From contig CAMUHA010000216.1 in the NCBI GenBank assembly GCA_947088515.1, forward strand, positions 1 through 5,427: a stretch of 5,427 nt of DNA, read 5' to 3'. The notes below the pieces were generated by a model. The model did not search any database. It saw only the letters and a program-made list of their open reading frames with translations, and was not told the origin of the DNA. Positions 1-5,427 of the stretch are shown piece by piece; position 1 is the stretch's first letter, and the number at the start of each line of letters is the position of its first letter. The translations under genes and the position numbers were made by a program. The stretch is from an uncultured bacterium (GTDB taxonomy: Bacteria > Bacillota > Clostridia > Lachnospirales > Lachnospiraceae).

Positions 1-2
1 GT

Positions 3-410
3 GCAGGCGCTCAGAACATCGTTCCCAACTCAACAGGCGCTGCTAAGGCAATCGGTCTTGTTATTCCTGAATTAAATGGCAAATTAATCGGTTCTGCACA
101 GCGTGTTCCCACCCCTACAGGTTCTACAACAATCTTAGTTGCAGTTGTTAAGGGACAGGTTACTAAGGATCAGATTAATGAAGCTATGAAGGCTGCTTCC
201 ACAGAATCTTTCGGATACAACACAGATGAAATCGTATCTTCTGACGTTATCGGCAGCACATTTGGTTCCATCTTTGATGCTACACAGACAATGGTAGCTC
301 CTATGGATGACGGAAATACCCAGGTACAGGTTGTTTCCTGGTACGACAATGAGAATTCTTACACAAGCCAGATGGTAAGAACGATTAAATACTTCTCAGA
401 GTTAGCATAA
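3..410 (+). CDS. gap: Glyceraldehyde-3-phosphate dehydrogenase, C-terminal part (5' end outside window)
   Basis: This is the last 135 codons of a phosphorylating, NAD-type GAPDH, the cytosolic glycolytic enzyme that converts glyceraldehyde 3-phosphate, NAD+ and phosphate into 1,3-bisphosphoglycerate. The frame is open from base 3 to the TAA at 408-410. Visible family landmarks, in order, are NSTGAAKAIG (phosphate-binding loop of the catalytic domain), ELNGKL, the RVPTP segment with its conserved arginine, SSDVIGSTFGSIFDA, and the C-terminal SWYDNENSY that carries the asparagine contacting the nicotinamide. The family is usually about 335-340 residues, so roughly 60% is missing, including the Rossmann NAD fold and the catalytic SCTTN cysteine. 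Those cannot be checked here. The ATG at 186 is internal, not the start. RVPTPTGSTTILVAVV replaces the commoner RVPTPDVSVVDL form; I recall this variant from clostridial GAPDHs, but that is memory only. pgk and tpiA follow on the same strand. Confidence 0.96.
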   Translation, partial: AGAQNIVPNSTGAAKAIGLVIPELNGKLIGSAQRVPTPTGSTTILVAVVKGQVTKDQINEAMKAASTESFGYNTDEIVSSDVIGSTFGSIFDATQTMVAPMDDGNTQVQVVSWYDNENSYTSQMVRTIKYFSELA

Positions 411-429
411 TGCAAAACTGAAAGACCTT

Positions 430-462
430 AAGGGTCCGGTCTTATGGACCGGACCCTTTGTT
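430..462 (+). terminator. Strong hairpin in the gap-pgk spacer, intrinsic-terminator-like
   Basis: Bases 430-441 (AAGGGTCCGGTC) pair perfectly over 12 bp with 447-458 (GACCGGACCCTT), leaving a 5-nt loop (TTATG). The 3' side continues only as TGTTAACG, so the U-tract is short and interrupted. It lies 20 bp after the gap stop. I read it as a partial terminator or an mRNA-stabilising 3' end for gap that allows some read-through into pgk. A processing site is also possible. Confidence 0.7.
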
Positions 463-466
463 AACG

Positions 467-495
467 TTAGGATGTCTGGGGATAAATGGTATAAA
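467..495 (+). promoter_or_regulatory. Possible extended -10 promoter for pgk-tpiA
   Basis: The bases TGGTATAAA (487-495) form an extended -10 element: TG, one base, then TATAAA at 490-495. A weak -35 match, TTAGGA (467-472), sits 17 bp upstream. It lies just after the gap hairpin and about 33 bp before the pgk start, where a secondary promoter would be expected. The -35 matches the consensus at only half its positions, so this call depends on the extended -10. Confidence 0.4.
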
Positions 496-515
496 TATTT
501 ATCTGTTAAAATTTT

Positions 516-520
516 GGAGG
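516..520 (+). promoter_or_regulatory. pgk ribosome binding site that fixes the start
   Basis: GGAGG lies 8 nt before the ATG at 529. The in-frame ATG at 472 would add 19 residues, but it has no comparable site at the right distance and would overlap the putative promoter. The shorter protein also begins as Pgk enzymes usually do, with a few residues before the KxVLVRCDFNVP strand. The start is therefore placed at 529. Confidence 0.9.
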
Positions 521-528
521 AAATAATA

Positions 529-1752
529 ATGGGATTAAATAAGAAATCAGTTGATGATATCAAGGTGGCTGGAAAACGTGTGCTTGTAAGATGCGATTTC
601 AATGTGCCGCTTAAAAATGGCGAAATTACAGATGAAACACGTATTGTTGCAGCGCTTCCTACAATTAACAAGCTGCTTTCCGATGGAGGAAAAGTTATTC
701 TCTGTTCCCATCTTGGCAAGGTAAAAAATGGGCCGAACGAAGGGGAATCTTTAGCGCCTGTGGCAAAGAGACTTTCTGAAAAACTTGGAAAAGAAGTAAA
801 CTTTATTTCTGATTACAATGTAACAGGTGAAGCGGCTACTGCTGCAGTGGAAGCTATGAAAGAGGGAGATGTGGTTCTGCTTCAGAATACACGTTTCCGC
901 GGAAAAGAAGAAACCAAGAACGGTGAAGAATTCAGTAAAGAGTTAGCTGACCTTGCGGATGCTTATGTATGTGATGCTTTTGGTTCATCCCACAGAGCGC
1001 ACGCATCAGTTGCAGGCGTAACAGAATGTGTACGCGCTAAGGGCGGAGAATGTGCTGTTGGATATCTTATGCAGAAAGAAATTGACTTCCTTGGAAATGC
1101 AGTTGAGAATCCTGTAAGACCATTCGTAGCGATTCTTGGCGGGGCAAAGGTAGCTGATAAGCTGAATGTTATCAATAACCTGCTTGAAAAATGTGATACT
1201 CTTATTATCGGCGGAGGTATGGCATTTACCTTCTTAAAGGCAAAAGGCTATGAAATCGGCAAATCTCTGGTAGATGAAGAAAAACTTGATTACTGTAAAG
1301 AAATGATGGAAAAAGCTGAAAAGCTTGGTAAAAAGCTTCTGCTTCCTGTAGATACAGTAGTTGCAGATTCCTTCCCTAACCCTATTGACGCTGAAATTGA
1401 AGTATCCACAGTAGATGCTGACAAAATTCCTGCTGATAAGGAAGGACTTGATATTGGCGAAAAGACAGCGGAACTTTATGCGGAAGCTGTAAAATCTGCC
1501 AAGACCGTAGTATGGAACGGACCTATGGGGGTTTTTGAAAACCCTATTCTTGCAAAAGGAACAATTGCAGTTGCAAAAGCTCTTGCTGAAACAGATGCAA
1601 CAACCATCATTGGTGGCGGAGATTCTGCAGCGGCAGTTAACCAGCTGGGATTTGCAGACAAGATGAGCCATATTTCAACAGGCGGCGGCGCTTCCTTAGA
1701 ATTCTTGGAAGGTAAGGAGCTTCCGGGCGTAGTGGCAGCAGATGATAAATAA
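529..1752 (+). CDS. pgk: Phosphoglycerate kinase
   Basis: This is a complete cytosolic phosphoglycerate kinase of 407 residues. It catalyses 1,3-bisphosphoglycerate + ADP to 3-phosphoglycerate + ATP, the first substrate-level ATP step of glycolysis. The N-terminal domain shows the signature RVLVRCDFNVP (17-27; R21, D23 and N25 are substrate contacts), SHLGK (60-64), NTRF (120-123) and DAFGSSHRAHAS (149-160). The hinge and nucleotide domain show GGAKVADKL (204-212), GGGMAFTFL (228-236), WNGPMGVFE (329-337), GGGDSAAA (362-369) and STGGGAS (383-389). The length is slightly above the common 390-400, partly because of a short insertion near residues 168-175 (RAKGGE). The start at 529 is set by the GGAGG at 516-520. 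tpiA follows after 24 bp with its own ribosome site, so the two are very likely co-transcribed. All key motifs are intact and no frameshift is seen. Confidence 0.98.
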   Translation: MGLNKKSVDDIKVAGKRVLVRCDFNVPLKNGEITDETRIVAALPTINKLLSDGGKVILCSHLGKVKNGPNEGESLAPVAKRLSEKLGKEVNFISDYNVTGEAATAAVEAMKEGDVVLLQNTRFRGKEETKNGEEFSKELADLADAYVCDAFGSSHRAHASVAGVTECVRAKGGECAVGYLMQKEIDFLGNAVENPVRPFVAILGGAKVADKLNVINNLLEKCDTLIIGGGMAFTFLKAKGYEIGKSLVDEEKLDYCKEMMEKAEKLGKKLLLPVDTVVADSFPNPIDAEIEVSTVDADKIPADKEGLDIGEKTAELYAEAVKSAKTVVWNGPMGVFENPILAKGTIAVAKALAETDATTIIGGGDSAAAVNQLGFADKMSHISTGGGASLEFLEGKELPGVVAADDK

Positions 1753-1776
1753 GGTTATTATAAAAGGAGAATAGAA

Positions 1777-2523
1777 ATGGCAAGAAGAAAAATCGTAGCC
1801 GGCAACTGGAAGATGAATATGACTCCCAGCCAGGCTGTGGCATTATGTGATGAATTAAAGGACCTGGTAAAATCAGACGATGTTGATGTAGTATACTGTG
1901 TGCCTGCAATTGATATTGTTCCTGTAGTGGAAGCTGTAAAGGGAACCAATGTGGAAGTGGGCGCAGAAAATATGTATTTCGAAGAAAAAGGCGCATACAC
2001 AGGAGAGATTTCAGCAGAAATGCTGGTTGATGCAGGCGTAAAATATGTGATTATTGGACACTCCGAGAGACGTGATTATTTTAAGGAAGATGATGTTTTA
2101 TTAAACAAGAAGGTTAAGAAGGCGCTGGAAGCAGGTCTTACACCAATTCTGTGTTGCGGGGAAACTTTAGAGCAGAGAGAAATGGGGATTACACTTGACT
2201 GGATTCGTATGCAGATTAAGTCTGACCTGGTAGATGTAACTGCACAGCAGGTTGCTTCCTTGGTGATTGCTTATGAACCTATCTGGGCAATTGGTACAGG
2301 CAAGACTGCAACAACACAGCAGGCACAGGAAGTATGTAAGGCAATCCGTGACTGCATCGCTGAAATTTATGATGAAGCTACAGCAGAAGCTGTTCGTATT
2401 CAGTATGGCGGATCTGTAAATGCTGCAAATGCGGCAGAATTGTTTGCACAGCCGGATATTGACGGTGGTCTGGTAGGCGGAGCTTCACTTAAAGCTGATT
2501 TTGGCAAAATCGTTAACTATTAA
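1777..2523 (+). CDS. tpiA: Triosephosphate isomerase
   Basis: This is a complete 248-residue triosephosphate isomerase, a cytosolic TIM-barrel enzyme that interconverts dihydroxyacetone phosphate and glyceraldehyde 3-phosphate. The catalytic set is intact: N10 and K12 in AGNWKMN, the electrophile H95 in IIGHSERR, and the base E167 in AYEPIWAIGTGK, which continues into the mobile loop 6 lid (168-176). The phosphate-gripping segments YGGSV (210-214) and GLVGGASL (231-238) are present. The length is typical of bacterial enzymes. AAGGAG at 1764-1769 lies 7 nt before the ATG. It is the distal gene of the pgk-tpiA unit and a terminator follows within about 40 bp. In many Firmicutes a phosphoglycerate mutase gene comes next. 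Here that position is taken by a spacer and signalling genes. Confidence 0.98.
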   Translation: MARRKIVAGNWKMNMTPSQAVALCDELKDLVKSDDVDVVYCVPAIDIVPVVEAVKGTNVEVGAENMYFEEKGAYTGEISAEMLVDAGVKYVIIGHSERRDYFKEDDVLLNKKVKKALEAGLTPILCCGETLEQREMGITLDWIRMQIKSDLVDVTAQQVASLVIAYEPIWAIGTGKTATTQQAQEVCKAIRDCIAEIYDEATAEAVRIQYGGSVNAANAAELFAQPDIDGGLVGGASLKADFGKIVNY

Positions 2524-2561
2524 TAGAATAAAATTCAGATAGTTTGGAAGTGCAACAAGAT

Positions 2562-2599
2562 GGGGTATCAGGGAAAAGAATTCTTTTGATACCCCTTTT
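2562..2599 (+). terminator. Intrinsic terminator of the glycolytic unit
   Basis: GGGGTATCA (2562-2570) pairs with TGATACCCC (2587-2595) over 9 bp. After a GGG bulge, an inner AAAG/CTTT stem (2575-2578 with 2583-2586) closes an AATT loop. TTTT follows at once, then a T-rich stretch to about 2609. It begins 38 bp after the tpiA stop, so it should end gap/pgk/tpiA transcripts and insulate the signalling genes downstream. Confidence 0.85.
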
Positions 2600-2637
2600 G
2601 ATGTTCTTATAGTTGATAAAACTAAGGTTTCTATAAT

Positions 2638-2656
2638 TTGCCAGGAAGGCTGGCAA
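2638..2656. repeat. Perfect 7-bp inverted repeat in the tpiA-receiver spacer
   Basis: TTGCCAG (2638-2644) and CTGGCAA (2650-2656) are perfect inverted copies separated by GAAGG. No T-run follows, so it is not an intrinsic terminator. It directly follows a TATAAT hexamer (2632-2637). The only good -35-like hexamer, TTGATA at 2613-2618, is just 13 bp upstream, which is too close for an ordinary promoter. The repeat could be a protein-binding dyad or a small RNA hairpin. The rest of 2600-2720 shows no gene or known RNA element that I recognise. Confidence 0.5.
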
Positions 2657-2727
2657 TACAGTCTGCTCCATCATAGGATGTGAGATTTTCCATAATTAGA
2701 CACGAAAGAAAGTTAAAAGTGTAAGAC

Positions 2728-2756
2728 TTGATTTTATTTTAATTTTGTCTTAAAAT
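2728..2756 (+). promoter_or_regulatory. Sigma-A-type promoter for the receiver/kinase unit
   Basis: TTGATT (2728-2733) and TAAAAT (2751-2756) are spaced by exactly 17 bp and match the vegetative consensus hexamers at 4 of 6 and 5 of 6 positions. The predicted transcription start is near 2763, giving a leader of about 34 nt before the ATG at 2797. The spacer is strongly T/A-rich. The position between the tpiA terminator and the receiver gene supports an independent transcription unit. Confidence 0.7.
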
Positions 2757-2775
2757 AAACTCTGAATAGAGTTTA
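2756..2775. promoter_or_regulatory. Perfect 8-bp dyad across the predicted start site, operator-like
   Basis: TAAACTCT (2756-2763) and AGAGTTTA (2768-2775) are perfect inverted copies around GAAT. The dyad starts on the last base of the -10 box and covers the predicted transcription start near 2763. A transcript starting there would lack most of the left arm, so a DNA operator for a dimeric regulator is more likely than an RNA hairpin. The regulator is unknown. Confidence 0.5.
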
Positions 2776-2782
2776 ACAGATT

Positions 2783-2788
2783 AGGAGG
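2783..2788 (+). promoter_or_regulatory. Strong ribosome binding site of the receiver gene
   Basis: AGGAGG lies 8 nt before the ATG at 2797, close to an ideal match and spacing. The kinase start at 3156 has only AAAGGGG (3138-3144), about 11 nt away. The receiver is therefore probably made in excess of the kinase. Confidence 0.85.
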
Positions 2789-2796
2789 CAGTTTTT

Positions 2797-3159
2797 ATGA
2801 AGAAATGTATTTTGGTGGTGGATGACGATGCAATGAATTTAAAAAGGACAAATATAATTTTAAGGAATCATTATGATATACTTTTGGCAGAGTCAGGGGA
2901 GGAAGCCCTTGAGATACTTAGAAGTAAAAATATTGATATGGTTCTTCTTGATATTGCAATGCCAAATATGAATGGAATTGAAACTTTTGAGCGCATGAGA
3001 GAAGAGGCAATAAATATTCCTGTAATATTCCTGACTGCATCGGGAGATGAGGATGACGTGCTGGAGGCGTTTAACCTGGGAGCGATTAATTATTTGAAAA
3101 AACCGTTTATACCACAAGAATTATTAAAACGAGTTGCAAAGGGGTTTGAGAAAAAATGA
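2797..3159 (+). CDS. Stand-alone receiver-domain response regulator
   Basis: This 120-residue protein is a single CheY/Spo0F-like receiver domain with no DNA-binding or enzymatic output domain. The acidic pocket is VVDDD (D9 and D10 align with the Mg2+-binding pair), the phosphoacceptor is D52 in LLDIAMP, the switch threonine is T80 in FLTAS, and the conserved lysine is K102 in YLKKPF. Every residue needed for phosphorylation is therefore present. It should be cytosolic. It is the first gene after its own promoter, with a strong AGGAGG, and its TGA overlaps the ATG of the hybrid kinase gene (ATGA at 3156-3159), which suggests translational coupling and a functional pair. By analogy with Spo0F-type relays it could accept phosphate from the kinase's Hpt domain and pass it on, or act by protein contact. 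That role is inferred. I do not recognise a specific gene name. Confidence 0.93.
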   Translation: MKKCILVVDDDAMNLKRTNIILRNHYDILLAESGEEALEILRSKNIDMVLLDIAMPNMNGIETFERMREEAINIPVIFLTASGDEDDVLEAFNLGAINYLKKPFIPQELLKRVAKGFEKK

Positions 3160-5427
3160 GAACAGAAGAGCAGACAAGTGTTCACCTGCTTTTAGCCTGT
3201 ATTGTCACTGTGTTTGGTATAATGTTGATTTTAACCACATTGGCCATGTCATGGGAGTTGTGGATGGTACCAATCATTGTGATTGGAAGTTCGATTGTGT
3301 GGGTTCTTCATATAGGAAGAGGCGGTTTAAATATTTTTTATGAGAATTTGTGTATTGGGCTTCTGATGATTGGATTTTTTTTCTTTGGAGTGCATAACTC
3401 CGTTCTTTTTGACATATCTGCTGTAGCCTGTATGGTGATTCTTGCTTTCTCGTTGTTTGACAGAAAGCAACTGTTGTATTTGATGGTTGTTTTGTATTTG
3501 ATAGTGTTATTATACCATTTTCTGTTTTTGCACACCATCACTTATGATATGGGATTTCAGAATATGGTGCGTTTGGCGATTGGATTTGTAGTGGTGTCAG
3601 GGGCGTCAGCGATTGCCTGGTATCGGATTAACAGGAGAAATGCAGTAAGGGGGCGGTATGACAGTACGCTTAAACAATTGGAAAAAGTAGGGCGACAGAA
3701 TGCTGATTTTATGTCAAATGTGTCTCACGAGCTTCGGACGCCAATTAATATGGTTATTGGAATCAGTGAAGTTACATTGGGAAAGGATATTGCGCCAGAT
3801 ATTCGGGAGGACATACAGTCTATTCAGATGGCAGGAAAACGCCTGTCCAATCAGATTAACAACATTCTGGATTATACAGAGATTGTGGAAGGAACGTTGA
3901 CTTCGGCAAAGGAATCGTATATGATTACGTCTCTGCTAAATGATGTCATTACGTCAATTGCGATGCAAAACAGCAGACATCAGTTGGAAATTGTGTTTGA
4001 TATGAATCCCAAAATACCAGCTGTTCTTATTGGAGATTCGGAAAAAATCTGCCATGTTTTAAAAATTTTACTGGAAAATTCTATTAAATTTACGGAAGAG
4101 GGCGGCATTGATGTTTGTGTTGAATATCGACAGGAGAGTTATGGAATTAATCTTATTATAGATATTTACGATACAGGAATAGGTATGACAGATTCCCAAC
4201 TTACGCAAATGTGTGATGACTTTTATCAGGCTGAATCCGGAAGCAACCGCTTTGCGGGAGGGCTGGGACTTGGGCTTCCCATTGCCAGAGGTCTGTTACA
4301 TGTCATGGGAGGATTCATTCATTTTGACAGTAAGGACCATGAAGGTATGCAGATTCATATTGTTATTCCGCAGGGAGTGGAAGATGATATGCCCAGCATG
4401 AGTATTTCTGATGTGGAGCGGCTTTGTGTTGCATGTTATTTCAGGACAGAAAAATACAGTTGTGACGAAGTCAGGAGATACTATGACAAAATGATCTTAC
4501 ATATGGTAGAGGGGCTTGGCATTGAGGGATATCAGGCCCACAATTTTGAAGGACTGCTTAAATTACAGAAAAATCATAAATTTACGCACATTTTTATTGC
4601 GCAGGCGGAATATGAGGAGAATAGCTCTTACTATGAAAATTTACCAGATGATATTCAGGTTGTGGTAATAGCGGATAAGGAGTTTTCCCTGTGCGGGCAT
4701 AGCAGACTGTTAGTGATCCGCAAACCATTTTTTGCCCTTTCAGTTGTAAACCTGCTAAATGGAGAAATTAAGAAAAATGGATTTGAAGAAGCGCAGGCCA
4801 CCGGCCGCAGACCGTTTTCCTGTAGGGGAGTCCGGGTATTGGTAGTAGATGATGAAGAAATGAATCTTGTAGTGGGAAAAGGAGTTTTGGGCAGCTATGG
4901 AATACAGGTGGATACCTGCCTTAGTGGAAGAGAGGCGGTAGAACGGTGCAGAAACACTTCTTATGACATTGTTTTTCTTGACCATATGATGCCGGGCTTT
5001 GATGGTGTGGAAACGCTTAGACAAATACGGGAGATTGACGATGGAAGATATCAGGATTTGCCAGTGATTGCCTTGACAGCAAATACGATCAGCGGAGCAA
5101 GAGAAATGTTCCGCAATGAAGGCTTTACGGAATTTATACCAAAACCGATTGAGAGAGCTGTTTTGGAGAGGGCGCTGCGAAAAGTGCTTCCGGATTACTG
5201 TATTGTTTACACTTCCAGGGATGCAGACTCCCAATCTGATAATATGAAAATAACAGAATTTTCAGAGACAAAGATACAGGAAAATGACTCTCAATATGTT
5301 TCTCCCCTGTCTTTGGAGGATTTGGAGCAGGTAGGAATAAATGTGGAAATGGGGTTGGATTACTGTGCAGGAGAGGAAGATTTTTATCTGGAGATGTTGC
5401 AGATGTTTGGTTCACAATATGAGGAAA
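3156..5427 (+). CDS. Membrane-bound hybrid histidine kinase with degenerate REC, REC and start of Hpt (3' end outside window)
   Basis: One reading frame stays open for 757 codons to the window edge, so the gene is 3'-truncated here. Residues 11-30, 34-52, 66-80, 84-100, 105-126 and 138-156 are hydrophobic and predict six membrane helices with short loops and no large extracellular sensor. HisKA follows with H191 in SHELRTPIN. The HATPase domain has an N-box with N308 (LLENSIKFT), a G1 box DTGIGM (339-344), an F-box-like FYQAES and a G2 box GGLGLGLPI (368-376). Residues about 417-537 resemble a receiver but lack the acidic pair and the phosphoacceptor Asp, keeping only KPF (523-525). Residues 558-678 are a canonical receiver: D565/D566, D609 in FLDHMMP, T641 and K663. 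After a polar linker, residues about 716-757 (GLDYCAGEEDFYLEML) match the start of an Hpt domain; its phospho-His would lie beyond the edge. The signal is unknown. The likely partner is the overlapping upstream receiver. Confidence 0.94.
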   Translation, partial: MRTEEQTSVHLLLACIVTVFGIMLILTTLAMSWELWMVPIIVIGSSIVWVLHIGRGGLNIFYENLCIGLLMIGFFFFGVHNSVLFDISAVACMVILAFSLFDRKQLLYLMVVLYLIVLLYHFLFLHTITYDMGFQNMVRLAIGFVVVSGASAIAWYRINRRNAVRGRYDSTLKQLEKVGRQNADFMSNVSHELRTPINMVIGISEVTLGKDIAPDIREDIQSIQMAGKRLSNQINNILDYTEIVEGTLTSAKESYMITSLLNDVITSIAMQNSRHQLEIVFDMNPKIPAVLIGDSEKICHVLKILLENSIKFTEEGGIDVCVEYRQESYGINLIIDIYDTGIGMTDSQLTQMCDDFYQAESGSNRFAGGLGLGLPIARGLLHVMGGFIHFDSKDHEGMQIHIVIPQGVEDDMPSMSISDVERLCVACYFRTEKYSCDEVRRYYDKMILHMVEGLGIEGYQAHNFEGLLKLQKNHKFTHIFIAQAEYEENSSYYENLPDDIQVVVIADKEFSLCGHSRLLVIRKPFFALSVVNLLNGEIKKNGFEEAQATGRRPFSCRGVRVLVVDDEEMNLVVGKGVLGSYGIQVDTCLSGREAVERCRNTSYDIVFLDHMMPGFDGVETLRQIREIDDGRYQDLPVIALTANTISGAREMFRNEGFTEFIPKPIERAVLERALRKVLPDYCIVYTSRDADSQSDNMKITEFSETKIQENDSQYVSPLSLEDLEQVGINVEMGLDYCAGEEDFYLEMLQMFGSQYEE

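Noticed and set aside
472..528. Upstream in-frame ATG that would extend Pgk by 19 residues.
   Set aside because: It has no ribosome site at a suitable distance, overlaps the possible promoter, and encodes residues not expected at a Pgk N-terminus. The GGAGG-ATG at 516-531 is far better.
1234..1671. A 145-codon open frame on the minus strand within pgk.
   Set aside because: It lies wholly opposite a gene with intact motifs, has a low-complexity Phe/Cys/Asn-rich composition typical of an antisense shadow, and resembles no family I know. The shorter minus-strand frames at 402-719, 963-1175 and 1637-1996 were rejected for the same reason.
2600..2720. Possible riboswitch or small RNA gene in the spacer.
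   Set aside because: I looked for cyclic-di-GMP and other familiar aptamer cores and saw none. The single 7-bp hairpin has no T-run after it, and no small ORF with a ribosome site is present.
2745..2752. TTGTCTTA near the promoter as a Spo0A box.
   Set aside because: It departs from the TGTCGAA core at key positions and is equally explained by the T-rich promoter spacer.
3375..3382. Run of eight T in the third membrane segment of the kinase, a possible slippage or phase-variation site.
   Set aside because: The frame is intact across it and Phe-rich codons in a membrane helix explain it. There is no independent sign of switching.
3134..4401. Short plus-strand frames at 3134-3343, 3700-3900 and 4213-4401.
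   Set aside because: They are out-of-frame shadows inside the kinase gene, whose own frame is open throughout 3156-5427 and carries HisKA, HATPase and REC motifs.
4755..5415. Minus-strand open frames (4755-5234 and 5134-5415) under the kinase REC/Hpt region.
   Set aside because: They overlap a continuous plus-strand frame with canonical receiver motifs. No ribosome site or recognisable domain supports them.
1..5427. Mobile element, CRISPR array, tRNA or rRNA gene, phage attachment site.
   Set aside because: No transposase or integrase motif, no regularly spaced repeats, no cloverleaf-like sequence and no flanking direct repeats were seen.

Overview
The window reads as a chromosomal segment from a low-to-moderate GC, anaerobic Gram-positive bacterium. 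The best guess is a clostridial lineage such as Lachnospiraceae. This rests on strong GGAGG-type ribosome binding sites, AT-rich intergenic DNA, and the style of the GAPDH C-terminus (SWYDNENSYTSQMV), the Pgk (SHLGKVKNG, LLQNTRFRGKEETKNG) and the hybrid kinase. I could not search a database, so the taxonomic call is an inference from recall of these families. All recognised genes lie on the + strand.

Left half, glycolysis (1-2600). The window opens inside the 3' part of a GAPDH gene (gap). It is followed by complete phosphoglycerate kinase (pgk, 529-1752) and triosephosphate isomerase (tpiA, 1777-2523) genes. A strong hairpin with a poor U-tract and a possible extended -10 promoter separate gap from pgk, so pgk-tpiA may have both read-through and its own transcription. 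pgk and tpiA are only 24 bp apart. The block ends at a hairpin-plus-T-tract terminator just after tpiA. The three enzymes catalyse adjacent steps: TIM interconverts the triose phosphates, GAPDH makes 1,3-bisphosphoglycerate, and Pgk yields ATP.

Middle (2524-2796). This 273-bp spacer holds no convincing gene. It contains the tpiA terminator, a perfect 7-bp dyad following a TATAAT box, a good sigma-A-type promoter (TTGATT-N17-TAAAAT) and a perfect 8-bp dyad across the predicted transcription start.

Right half, signalling (2797-5427). A stand-alone receiver protein (120 aa, no output domain) overlaps by an ATGA junction the start of a large membrane-bound hybrid histidine kinase. The kinase has, in order, six predicted membrane helices, HisKA, HATPase, a degenerate receiver, a canonical receiver and the beginning of a likely Hpt domain, and it runs off the right edge. 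The pair looks like a multistep phosphorelay (His-Asp-His-Asp) in which the small receiver would be the terminal or shuttling acceptor. Signal and output are unknown. Nothing ties it functionally to the glycolytic genes beyond adjacency, and the terminator plus new promoter argue for a separate transcription unit.

Overall most of the window is ordinary core metabolism. The less routine parts are the two dyads in the spacer, the degenerate receiver inside the kinase, and the output-less receiver/hybrid-kinase pair.
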